Part shown: positions 7,535 to 15,640 of the stretch, in pieces
How the letters are laid out: the number at the start of each line of letters is the position of its first letter
Numbering within the stretch: position 1 is the stretch's first letter
The notes under the pieces: model-generated
The model's database searches: none
What the model was told of the DNA's origin: nothing
The model's input: the letters and a program-made list of their open reading frames with translations, nothing else
Source: Bacteriovorax stolpii
GTDB lineage: Bacteria > Bdellovibrionota > Bacteriovoracia > Bacteriovoracales > Bacteriovoracaceae
Length of the DNA: 64,000 nucleotides
Direction of reading: 5' to 3'
NCBI GenBank assembly: GCA_945905815.1
Contig: CAMDQH010000005.1
Coordinates: 19,114-83,113 of the forward strand
Program-made: the position numbers and the translations under genes

Positions 7535-10500
7535 TCTTTAATCGAAAACGCTTTAAATCTATTCATTCCACCACAAGGGTAAGTCCTAACACGAACTTGT
7601 TCAATAGGACGTGAATCATTGATTGCGAAGGCCACTAGTTTTCCTGCATAGATTTTTACATTCGTTTTCTGTACAAGTTTTATCCACTCACCCTTAACCA
7701 TGCCCTCGACTTCTGACTCAAGTGGATTATTATTCACAAAATAAGTAAAATCCATCACGATATTTTTGACAGGAGCAGTTTTAGCAAGCTTCACAATGAC
7801 TTCTTCAAAGTGACCAGGAATCCGGCTTCTGGCCGATTCCATTCCATCAAACATGTTAATAGGTGAGAAAGGTGAAATAACGAGCACTGCCGGAGAGTAG
7901 TGCTCATCAGTCGCCTTAAGAATGGACGCTCCTAAAGCGGTACTAGCGTTATTATATTCTTCTCCGGATTGGATCACATCCCAATTCCTCTTAATCTCAG
8001 TTTGATCTGGAGAGTATTTAATAAAGAGAGGTTTAGTTGTTTGTGGCACTTTTTCTGTATAAATAACACATTTCGCCTCAGCAGATGCCGCAAAAGTTGA
8101 GGCCATTTCAGCAGGAAGTTCCTGATAAAGTCCCAGACGAGTAAGCCCACCATCCGGGAATATGCTTACTTTTATCTTGGAAAATATTTTTGTCTTCGAA
8201 TCAAGCCTCATTCGAATCTCTGAATGCCCTTCAAGATGCGTCTTAGAAAGGAATTCTTCCCAAGTTTCACTTCCCAAAATTTGGCCTTCAAGTTTAACCA
8301 CAGGAGAAAAATTTCCTGTGTGGTATTTTGTGGAAAGTAGAACATATGAAAAAGCAGAAGGTTTTGCAAGATCAGCAGTAAGAGTATCTACACCAGAAAG
8401 ATTGTGTCTTACTGTTTCCCAGCTATCCATGATTTTGCCTTGATCCCCGAAAAGCTCTGGCTCAAAAATAGGCAAGTGATCACTAAAAAGATTTTCTGCC
8501 CTTGCAAAAAGGTCATTAGAAACTTCTAGAACCTTAGCACCAACAACTTTGTTAAAAGAGGCCAGTGGGTCAATCGGTCCCTTATGAGTGATTCCTTCAG
8601 GTCTAGTAGGTAAAAAAGCATTAAAAACGAGATTCTTGTAACCTATATTGACGACCTCATCTTTGGAGAGGTTTTCTGAAGAAAAACTTTCTTTAAATTT
8701 AGTGGTATCAACTCCCTCGATATTAAATTCCCTGAGAATAATTTGAGCAACTTCAGAATTAAACAAGACACCTTTCAAGTCAGCATTACAAAGTACAACC
8801 AAACCTTTGCGGCGATCTGGCCCTGCGAAACAATGAAGATAGAGACATCGGAAACCGTCATTGGCCCCTTGGTGAATAGCAAATCGATTGAGACCAGCTT
8901 CAGCAATAAAAATACCTAACCCCATTTTGCAGCTCATAAAATTCATGCAACCTTTGTCGGTACCAAAAAGCATTTGAATTGCAGTATCATGAGAAATAGC
9001 AGAATCAGATTTTAAACTATGATAGGCATGTTCGAGGTGTACCAAGAAGGTCGCCATTGACTCTGAGGTGCCCATGGCACCAGCAGCAAAAGCAGGAAAC
9101 ATCTTGCGTGTGCCTTCAATCACGTTGCCCTCGTCATTAAATCCGTGAGCGTAGCTAGTATTTGGAGAATTTTGCTCAAAACTAAATTGATTCATTCCAA
9201 GCTCGTTAAGAAATGAACGAGTGAGATTAAAAATAGAGTCGCTCTCAAGCGCCTCTAGCAAATGCTCAAGAACAAGAAAGCCTCCACCTGAATACTGAAA
9301 AGTCTCACCGGGCGTATTGCTTACTTTAATGGGAGGGTAGGCATATTCAACGTTACCAGTAAGGAGATCCTTAACTTCGGGCATTTTTTTATTGGCCGGA
9401 ACACCGTTAACATAATGCATATTTAAAGCACTATGACTCATCAAGTGCGCAACTTGGACTCGCATATCATTTAAACGGAAACTAGATGACGTTTTAGAAA
9501 GAAGTTCATCCACCGGAGTTGAAAGAGGAATGCTTTTTTTCTTAAAATATTCAAGGGCAAAAGCACTCGCGACTGTCTTACTAAGCGATGCCATTTCAAA
9601 CCACAAATCTGCAGATCCTTTTCCAAATGATAGGTTTTGGATACGATGATCATTTATAATTGAAATTTGAGCATTGTGGATGCCATGTTTTTTAAAGGAG
9701 TTTTCCAGTTTCTCGTAAAGACCGTCCAAAGGATGGGAGTTCATTCTTTTCTTAGTAATTTCCCATAAGGCCAAGCGTGCATTCTCAATTTCTTTAGTCT
9801 CCGAATTATTAAGTCTCTCCCTTAGGATATTGAGAATTTCTGTTCCTGACTTATCTTTGGCCGAGATTAAAAATTTCATGCCAAACTTATTTAAATAAGT
9901 TTGGCCCATTGCAATTAGTTTCGCTTTGGTTTTCTCATCTTCGCCAAATACTTTTAACTGTTCACTTGTCGCCATCTTGTCGAGAGTTTTTTTACTCTCT
10001 CCAATATCTCCATGAAATGAAGCCGCTTCAAGAATTCCAGCCTTGCTAAAATTCATGATTAAGTCTTCAACTTGCTTTAAATCAACAGCAGTGTTCTTTG
10101 AAAGTGCCTTGGCAAAAGAAAGATTTCCGCACATCTCAAAATAATAATTAAACCGTTTAACTTGTTCCTGCATTTTGAATTTTTTAGGATCAATAGCTTC
10201 AACTGAACTCCATGCGTCCAGAGAACTTCTAACCGATTCAATCGTAAAAGGTAAGAAAAGCTGAGTAGCAAATTCGACAGGATTAGGATCAGTCATCAGT
10301 TTAACCATGAGATTAAAAGCAACCGGATACCATTTATCTGTCCGCTCATCCCATTTTACTTGGACAATCTTTTTGTCATTAGATTTATCTTTGCGGATAA
10401 AATGCAACTCTTCGTGAGCAATTTGAAGAAATTCCTCCAAATTGAATCGGCGATGCCGAATTTCATGCCAAACTTCCCAGCGCGAACGCTCAGCAGTCGC

Positions 10501-12195
10501 AAGGTCATCCATTACGCGCGCCGGAACACCTGCTATTTGAGTTGGAAGTGCTACGCATCCATTTCCTGATAGCCAATCAGTAATATATTGAAGTGATTGA
10601 AAAACATTGTAGCGAATTTCATCTGGATGGTTATTAGCAATAAAATTAGATTCTTTCATATCTGCCACAATCAGAGATCGAGAGTACATAGGATCATTTT
10701 TATCCAGTCCATCAATATCAGGGCCATGAATGAAATCCAGTATTTCTTGGTGATGTTTTTGATCAAGGAGTGAAGTTACCAAAGTGTTAAGCTTAGAAGA
10801 GTCACCCTTCTTATGAATATTCCATGCCTCAACCAACGCAAGACCAAGTCTGACAAAATCCGGGTGAGCAACCCAAAATCCAGTGAGATCGCGCTTAAAT
10901 TGAGTCACGACATCACGAATATAACCTTTGATTGTGACTTGAAAAGAAGGACTCATGAGATCATTTGTTATGGGCAAAATACCATACATACCTCCAACCT
11001 TAATTCCTCCGCGAGAACCAACAACTGAGGCCAAAAGATCATGCGACGCCTTGATATATTTTATAACGATATTGGGATCAGCTTTGACTGGAATACGGTA
11101 ATTTGCGTCTTCTTTAAAGAGTCTGGCAGTTGAGGCCAGATAATCATGCCAGCCAAGTGAAGCTCCTACAAAGTATGGATAGAGCTCATCCATTATTTCA
11201 TTTGTACGGAAAATGGCACGAGGATTTTCAAGAACGATCATGACCCGTATCGTTCCTATCTTGTATTCGGGATGAATTTTATTAATCATCTTCTCAGCGG
11301 TCTCGAGCATGATTCTTATATAGCGGGCCTCTTCTTCGTTTTCAAGTTTAGGCACATAAAAGACCATCGCTTGAGGATTGTGCCAATTCTTAAATAAATG
11401 TAGCGCAAAATCATAAAGGTGAAGAGGAAGAGGTTTGTTTTTATAAAATAAAAAGAAAGAAGGAAGTGCTAGACCTGGGAAACGTTTAATCGGATGTGAA
11501 CGTTTTTCATTAACCAGTTCATATTTTTTGCCAGCGTTTTCATCTGTGAAAGATAAATCACCATCAAGGCATTTTGTTAAATTAACTCCAGCAGAGATAA
11601 GATCTGACCTGAGCGGGGTTTTAGAATCCTCATCATCAGCACCCCATTTCGGAATATTCGTTTGAGTAGATAATAATTCTTCAACAATTGCTGGCTCATC
11701 TTTTAGTCTTCGGTGATAAGCGTTCATGGCATTGATAGAAAGTTTTGCGTTGTCTGGTGGCCCAAAGAGAGTAACGTGATTTCCCTGAAGATAATCTGGG
11801 ACAGGTGCCACGGCGTTTCCAACAGGCGCATAATAATCAGGTCTTTTTGGACCCATAACGATTCGACCTTCACCATCTTCTAAACCAAAAACTGTTTGGT
11901 AGTCTGAACTGCTGAAATCTCTTTTCCAATCGCGATTAAAAGTGGCAAGGGCCTTTGTTCTTTCATCAATGAATTTTCGATCTTTAATTCTGCGATTGAG
12001 GACAGTATTAAGTTCTGATTCTATGGCCTCATATAAATCACAAAGAAATTTTAATGAGTCCTTGTTCTCTAAGCCGCCAGTTTCTCCCACTTGAACAAGA
12101 TTTTGTACGCCATCATATGGCCGAGCTTCCTTAAGAAGGTATGCGAGAAAAGAGTCAGAAATATAATCAGAATAATAGGGGATGGTTCGTTTCAT
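7531..12195 (-). CDS. Four-part fusion: malate synthase-like, OHCU decarboxylase, beta-lactamase-like, allantoicase
   Basis: A 1554-residue protein without signal peptide. Residues about 1-655 align along their length with malate synthase A: G-P-P-D-N-A-K-L-S-I-N-A-M-N, Y-D-F-A-L-H-L-F, metal ligands Glu323 and Asp351, W-V-A-H-P, and M-D-D-L-A-T-A-E-R-S-R with catalytic Asp564. The arginine of the R-G-L-H-L active-site motif appears to be Pro240. Residues about 680-820 look like OHCU decarboxylase (UraD): His728, Ser-x-Glu-Gln at 744-746, K-F-G-M-K-F, I-L-N-I-L-R-E-R-L-N-N. Residues about 825-1155 form a class C beta-lactamase-type serine hydrolase: Ser870-x-x-Lys873, Tyr968-Ser-Gly, His1108-Gln-Gly. 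Residues 1205-1554 are a two-repeat allantoicase: D-S-W-E-T-V-R-H-N and F-P-D-G-G-L-T-R; then F-D-G-M-E-S-A-R-S-R and Y-P-C-G-G-M-N-R. It is the last gene of the urate operon, 5 bp after uraH. Confidence 0.88.
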   Translation of the reverse strand: MKRTIPYYSDYISDSFLAYLLKEARPYDGVQNLVQVGETGGLENKDSLKFLCDLYEAIESELNTVLNRRIKDRKFIDERTKALATFNRDWKRDFSSSDYQTVFGLEDGEGRIVMGPKRPDYYAPVGNAVAPVPDYLQGNHVTLFGPPDNAKLSINAMNAYHRRLKDEPAIVEELLSTQTNIPKWGADDEDSKTPLRSDLISAGVNLTKCLDGDLSFTDENAGKKYELVNEKRSHPIKRFPGLALPSFFLFYKNKPLPLHLYDFALHLFKNWHNPQAMVFYVPKLENEEEARYIRIMLETAEKMINKIHPEYKIGTIRVMIVLENPRAIFRTNEIMDELYPYFVGASLGWHDYLASTARLFKEDANYRIPVKADPNIVIKYIKASHDLLASVVGSRGGIKVGGMYGILPITNDLMSPSFQVTIKGYIRDVVTQFKRDLTGFWVAHPDFVRLGLALVEAWNIHKKGDSSKLNTLVTSLLDQKHHQEILDFIHGPDIDGLDKNDPMYSRSLIVADMKESNFIANNHPDEIRYNVFQSLQYITDWLSGNGCVALPTQIAGVPARVMDDLATAERSRWEVWHEIRHRRFNLEEFLQIAHEELHFIRKDKSNDKKIVQVKWDERTDKWYPVAFNLMVKLMTDPNPVEFATQLFLPFTIESVRSSLDAWSSVEAIDPKKFKMQEQVKRFNYYFEMCGNLSFAKALSKNTAVDLKQVEDLIMNFSKAGILEAASFHGDIGESKKTLDKMATSEQLKVFGEDEKTKAKLIAMGQTYLNKFGMKFLISAKDKSGTEILNILRERLNNSETKEIENARLALWEITKKRMNSHPLDGLYEKLENSFKKHGIHNAQISIINDHRIQNLSFGKGSADLWFEMASLSKTVASAFALEYFKKKSIPLSTPVDELLSKTSSSFRLNDMRVQVAHLMSHSALNMHYVNGVPANKKMPEVKDLLTGNVEYAYPPIKVSNTPGETFQYSGGGFLVLEHLLEALESDSIFNLTRSFLNELGMNQFSFEQNSPNTSYAHGFNDEGNVIEGTRKMFPAFAAGAMGTSESMATFLVHLEHAYHSLKSDSAISHDTAIQMLFGTDKGCMNFMSCKMGLGIFIAEAGLNRFAIHQGANDGFRCLYLHCFAGPDRRKGLVVLCNADLKGVLFNSEVAQIILREFNIEGVDTTKFKESFSSENLSKDEVVNIGYKNLVFNAFLPTRPEGITHKGPIDPLASFNKVVGAKVLEVSNDLFARAENLFSDHLPIFEPELFGDQGKIMDSWETVRHNLSGVDTLTADLAKPSAFSYVLLSTKYHTGNFSPVVKLEGQILGSETWEEFLSKTHLEGHSEIRMRLDSKTKIFSKIKVSIFPDGGLTRLGLYQELPAEMASTFAASAEAKCVIYTEKVPQTTKPLFIKYSPDQTEIKRNWDVIQSGEEYNNASTALGASILKATDEHYSPAVLVISPFSPINMFDGMESARSRIPGHFEEVIVKLAKTAPVKNIVMDFTYFVNNNPLESEVEGMVKGEWIKLVQKTNVKIYAGKLVAFAINDSRPIEQVRVRTYPCGGMNRFKAFSIKD

Positions 12196-12200
12196 GAGAT

Positions 12201-12518
12201 CTAAGTTCCTCTGTAGGTAGAGTATCCATAAGGATTGAGAAGTAATGGAACGTGGTACTTACGATCGGTATTCTTCACCTGAAAAACTACGGGAGAATTC
12301 ATAAAGAAATGCTCTTCGTTTTTATAATAATCTTCAATCTTAAATGTCAGACGATAGACTCCCTGCTCTTTAGGACAATTAAAAACAATTCTCCCGTCTG
12401 CATTGGTTTGATCCGTACCAATTTCTTTCCAGCTGGTATTCGTTTGCTGCTCGAGAGTAACGGTTACTCCCGTTGCTGCACAACCCTTAGTCGTGTCCAA
12501 AATATGAGTACTGATCAT
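12201..12518 (-). CDS. uraH: 5-hydroxyisourate hydrolase (transthyretin-like)
   Basis: The 105-residue product has the length and both signatures of HIU hydrolase. These are the N-terminal I-S-T-H-I-L-D-T-T-K-G with its catalytic His, and the C-terminal Y-H-V-P-L-L-L-N-P-Y-G-Y-S-T-Y-R-G-T. The latter is the family's H...L-L-S-P-x-x-Y-S-T-Y-R-G-S, with Thr as last residue. It opens the HIU ring made by urate oxidase to give OHCU. No signal peptide, so cytosolic. It lies between the urate oxidase gene (10 bp upstream) and the fusion gene carrying the next enzyme (5 bp downstream). Confidence 0.95.
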   Translation of the reverse strand: MISTHILDTTKGCAATGVTVTLEQQTNTSWKEIGTDQTNADGRIVFNCPKEQGVYRLTFKIEDYYKNEEHFFMNSPVVFQVKNTDRKYHVPLLLNPYGYSTYRGT

Positions 12519-12528
12519 TCGTGAATCC

Positions 12529-14160
12529 TTATTTGAAAATAAACGTCAATGGAGTCATGCCATTTTTAGTTACCGCGATTTCTTGTTTTTGAGTTCCATA
12601 TACTTCGTGCCAAGCTTCGATAGTATATTTTCCTTCAGGAAGATTCTTGATGGTGAATTCACCTTGAGAATTAGTCACAGAAAAATAAGGGTGATCCATC
12701 ACTGCGACGTAGGCACCCATCCAAGGATGGACACTGCACTTTGCTTGGAGAAAAGTTTCAGGTTTATTAAAAATCTTAGTTTCTCTCTGGCCTTTAGTCG
12801 GCATGGCCATATTGAATCTTTGATTAACGGCCGTGATCGAACGAACATTATGAAAAACAGGGTCAGAATTAATAAAAGTCACTTTTTGGCCAACTCGTGC
12901 TCCGACGACTCTTGGAGTGTACATACAGCCATGCTGATCGAGTTCGACTTCTTTCGTGGGAATATCGGTAAATGTTTTTCCCTCAATGCCACTGATCACG
13001 CGAACTAGAACGTTTTGAAGTTTTCCATTATTCACTATGACTTCGTTTGAATACACCGGACCTTTAAAGTTTTTTGCACAAGCTGCAGGAAGGTTTAGTC
13101 TTTTTCCTTGTGGTATTTTGCCTTGAAAAAGAACTGAGCCAGTAATTGTAACCTCAGCTCCGTTTGTTACTTGCTCAATAGGGGCAGCGATAGGAGCTGG
13201 TGGAGTCTCGAGTGAATCAGATTCTACAGATACAACTGGCGCTGGATTTTCTGCGGGCTCTCGCGAGAAAATAATCACTCCGACAATTAAAGCAATACCG
13301 ATTATGGCAGCTGTCATGGAGCGCTTAGGATTTTTAAGTCTAACCACAAAATATTCGCGAATAGCAGCGCCACCCAAACTTATTACTAGAAGTATGAGCC
13401 AATTGTATTCATGCCCATAGGTCTGAGGAAAATGGTTACTAAGCATGACGAAAATAACTGGTAAGGTGAGATAGGTGTTATGTGTTGATCTGTTTTTGGC
13501 GTTTTTACCCCAATCTTGGTTAACGGCCTCACCCTTTCTAGCTGCTTCAACCATTTTAAGCTGACGCGGGATGATCCGCATAAAAACATTGGCCGTCATC
13601 CATGTACCCATCATTCCACCAATGTGGATATATGCAGCTCGTCCACTCAAGGTATGGCAAAGGAAATAGGACATACCTACTAGCCACGCGAGTGTGAGAA
13701 GGTGACCTATAATAGGTTTCGTTTTTGTAAATTCTCTTTCCCACACAAAGTCATAAAAAAACCATGAACCGATTAAAGAGAATAGGGAAATTGCGAGGGC
13801 CTGATAATAAGTGATGTTTGATACCGATGAATCCATCAACATGGTACCTTCACCTGAGTAATAGGTAAGGGCCACCAAAATGGCTCCACTCATCCACGTC
13901 CAATACGATTCCCATTTAAACCAATGAAGATGTTCAGGGACTTTCGTTGGGCCCATGAGAAGTTTTTCAACATGATAAAAACCTCCCCCATGAAGCATCC
14001 AAAGATCTCCGACGTGCCCAGGCTGTGTCGAATTTTTATTAAACTCAAAACTGCGATCTAGCCACATGAAAAAAATGGATGTTCCAATCCATGTCACAGC
14101 GACAGTGATGTGTAGCCAACGTACGAGTAGTAAAATCCAATCAAAAATATCTTGATTCAT
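12529..14160 (-). CDS. puuD: Membrane urate oxidase PuuD with a C-terminal cupredoxin
   Basis: Residues 1-300 of 543 match the integral-membrane urate oxidase PuuD. About eight helices are seen, beginning W-L-L-V-R-W-L-H-like (L-L-V-R-W-L-H-I-T-V) and W-I-G-T-S-I-F-F-M-W-L-D, with the H-G-G-G-F-Y-H-V-E-K and W-F-K-W-E-S-Y-W-T-W segments and several His. In the described enzyme the C-terminus is a cytochrome c with C-x-x-C-H; none is present here. After a Pro/Glu-rich linker (about 301-335), residues 336-543 form a copper-binding cupredoxin/carboxypeptidase-regulatory-like domain: His437 in D-P-V-F-H-N-V-R-S and C475-S-V-H478-P-W-M481, a type 1 copper ligand set. Likely reaction: urate to HIU, passing electrons to copper. 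First gene of the operon; start at 14160 precedes uraH. Confidence 0.9.
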   Translation of the reverse strand: MNQDIFDWILLLVRWLHITVAVTWIGTSIFFMWLDRSFEFNKNSTQPGHVGDLWMLHGGGFYHVEKLLMGPTKVPEHLHWFKWESYWTWMSGAILVALTYYSGEGTMLMDSSVSNITYYQALAISLFSLIGSWFFYDFVWEREFTKTKPIIGHLLTLAWLVGMSYFLCHTLSGRAAYIHIGGMMGTWMTANVFMRIIPRQLKMVEAARKGEAVNQDWGKNAKNRSTHNTYLTLPVIFVMLSNHFPQTYGHEYNWLILLVISLGGAAIREYFVVRLKNPKRSMTAAIIGIALIVGVIIFSREPAENPAPVVSVESDSLETPPAPIAAPIEQVTNGAEVTITGSVLFQGKIPQGKRLNLPAACAKNFKGPVYSNEVIVNNGKLQNVLVRVISGIEGKTFTDIPTKEVELDQHGCMYTPRVVGARVGQKVTFINSDPVFHNVRSITAVNQRFNMAMPTKGQRETKIFNKPETFLQAKCSVHPWMGAYVAVMDHPYFSVTNSQGEFTIKNLPEGKYTIEAWHEVYGTQKQEIAVTKNGMTPLTFIFK

Positions 14161-14211
14161 TAGCGCCTCTTGTCCGGATCGAAAAAGTAACTCATTAAAT
14201 CATTACCAGTA

Positions 14212-14265
14212 TGATATTCCAATGTAAAAACAGGTGTTTGTGTGTCCGGTTATTATAGAATATCA
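14212..14265. promoter_or_regulatory. Inverted repeat in the puuD/tonB divergent region
   Basis: The 151-bp gap between the divergent urate operon and the TonB-like gene contains T-G-A-T-A-T-T-C at 14212-14219 and its exact reverse complement at 14258-14265, 38 bp apart. The heptamer TGTCCGG also occurs twice (about 14171 and 14242). An A/T-rich TATTATAGAAT near 14251 could be a -10 element. Symmetric spacing suggests an operator for a regulator not encoded here; there is no experimental or family support. Confidence 0.3.
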
Positions 14266-14311
14266 GTCAGTTATACGTTCACAATGAGTCAAAAGTAGGC
14301 TAAATCTGTGT

Positions 14312-14887
14312 ATGGTTTTTAGCAAGTCCAGACTCCCCATATTTATCTTCTGTAGCTTGATAGCTCATTTGGCGATAATCGCTATTCCTATGAAGACTGA
14401 ATACGACAGAGCACATTCGCCAAAAATCGGCATCATTTTTAACCGAGAAACAAAAGAAGAGGTAAAAGTTAAAGCTGATAAGGTTCCACCAAAAGCAAAA
14501 TCTAAGACCGTTGCCGAATCGGTTGTAGTAAGTGAAACAAAAAGCATTAGTTCTGAAGTTGTGCAGGAATCTGTGTCTAGTGCCGAAATTGAAACTGCAA
14601 AAAATAAATATCTTCGACTAGTTACTCAATCAATTAATAAGATTAAGAGGTATCCTCGCAAGGCCCAAGCTCTTAACCAGGAAGGTACAGTTCTTGTAAG
14701 TCTTAAACTTGATATTAATGGAAAAGTTTTAGATTTGAAGGTTCTAAAAGAAAGCCGTTTTGTTTCACTCACAGATGCCACAATTGAAGCTATCAAAAGT
14801 GTTGAAAAATTTCCGATTATCCCAACAGAAATGAATCTTAATGAGATTACTTTAATTATCCCAGTTGAATACGTCATTCAAATGTAG
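14312..14887 (+). CDS. TonB-like energy transducer
   Basis: A 191-residue protein with the three TonB parts. One N-terminal membrane helix (residues about 8-25) is followed by a Lys/Pro/Val-rich periplasmic linker (about 40-95) and a TonB C-terminal domain (about 100-191). That domain has K-R-Y-P-R-K-A, E-G-T-V-L-V-S-L-K-L-D-I-N-G-K-V-L-D and a closing beta-strand. It would couple the ExbBD proton motive force to outer-membrane receptors such as the one at 23286. ExbB and ExbD are not in the window. It is convergent with the desaturase gene (7 bp gap). Confidence 0.88.
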   Translation: MVFSKSRLPIFIFCSLIAHLAIIAIPMKTEYDRAHSPKIGIIFNRETKEEVKVKADKVPPKAKSKTVAESVVVSETKSISSEVVQESVSSAEIETAKNKYLRLVTQSINKIKRYPRKAQALNQEGTVLVSLKLDINGKVLDLKVLKESRFVSLTDATIEAIKSVEKFPIIPTEMNLNEITLIIPVEYVIQM

Positions 14888-14893
14888 TTGGTG

Positions 14894-15640
14894 TTAATTT
14901 TGTATGCGATTGATTTTCAGAAGCCCAAAAAACTCTGCAACGACACAAAGACTATAACCCATATCAAACTCATTCCACTTGACTGAAAACTTTGCCCGAT
15001 TTGGGTATTGATGATGGTTATTTTGAAACCCTTCTCCAAATACCAATAGGGCAACAAAATGATTGTTACAAGAATCATCTTGGGTTTTAAAGTTCTTGCC
15101 GCCGTATTTGTGGGCAAGGGCATTAACCATCCAACCTTGAACAGGGTGACTCATTATACCTAAAAAATAACCCGAACCAATCCAGTAGGAAGAAAAGCTC
15201 AAACTAATGACTAGAGCTAGAAAAACATGAGCAAGATAGGGCAACCAGGACAAATTATTTCGATTAACAAACCCAATATCAAAAGGAATGTCATCTACAA
15301 CTTCACTCATTACTTTATCATTTGAAAGCAGGGCATGTTGTATTTTTAGATAGGCCTTGTATTGTCCGGCCCACACTCCCATTACACCTAATTGGTTTGG
15401 ACTATGTGGGTCGTCTTTTGTATCTGAATGCATATGGTGAAGTCTATGCATGCACGCCCAGATTTTTGGATCAAGGCCCGTAAACCATGCTCCAGTGAGG
15501 CCAATCCATTTCATCATTCTGGGGCCCAGCAGAATTGATTTATGAGTAAGGCCTCGGTGGTAAAGAACGCTGATATAAAACATGTTCGCCACGTAGCCAA
15601 ATAAAAAGAATATGAAAGTTGCAAACAAGGTATTATTCAT
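14894..15640 (-). CDS. Fatty acid desaturase, acyl-CoA desaturase type
   Basis: A 248-residue integral-membrane di-iron desaturase. The three histidine boxes are visible: H-R-G-L-T-H at about 28-33, H-R-L-H-H at about 65-69, and H-H-Q-Y-P-N near residue 210. Hydrophobic segments flank them. It is shorter than animal stearoyl-CoA desaturases but within bacterial range. It is the last gene of the seven-gene lipid operon and overlaps the chalcone-isomerase-like gene by 8 bp. Likely role: introducing the double bond used as substrate by the CFA-synthase-like enzymes upstream. Confidence 0.88.
   Translation of the reverse strand: MNNTLFATFIFFLFGYVANMFYISVLYHRGLTHKSILLGPRMMKWIGLTGAWFTGLDPKIWACMHRLHHMHSDTKDDPHSPNQLGVMGVWAGQYKAYLKIQHALLSNDKVMSEVVDDIPFDIGFVNRNNLSWLPYLAHVFLALVISLSFSSYWIGSGYFLGIMSHPVQGWMVNALAHKYGGKNFKTQDDSCNNHFVALLVFGEGFQNNHHQYPNRAKFSVKWNEFDMGYSLCVVAEFFGLLKINRIQN

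Noticed and set aside
8162..11028. Several plus-strand frames of 60-93 codons inside the fusion gene
   Set aside because: They lie antisense to a long, clearly conserved coding frame and show no domain or start signal.
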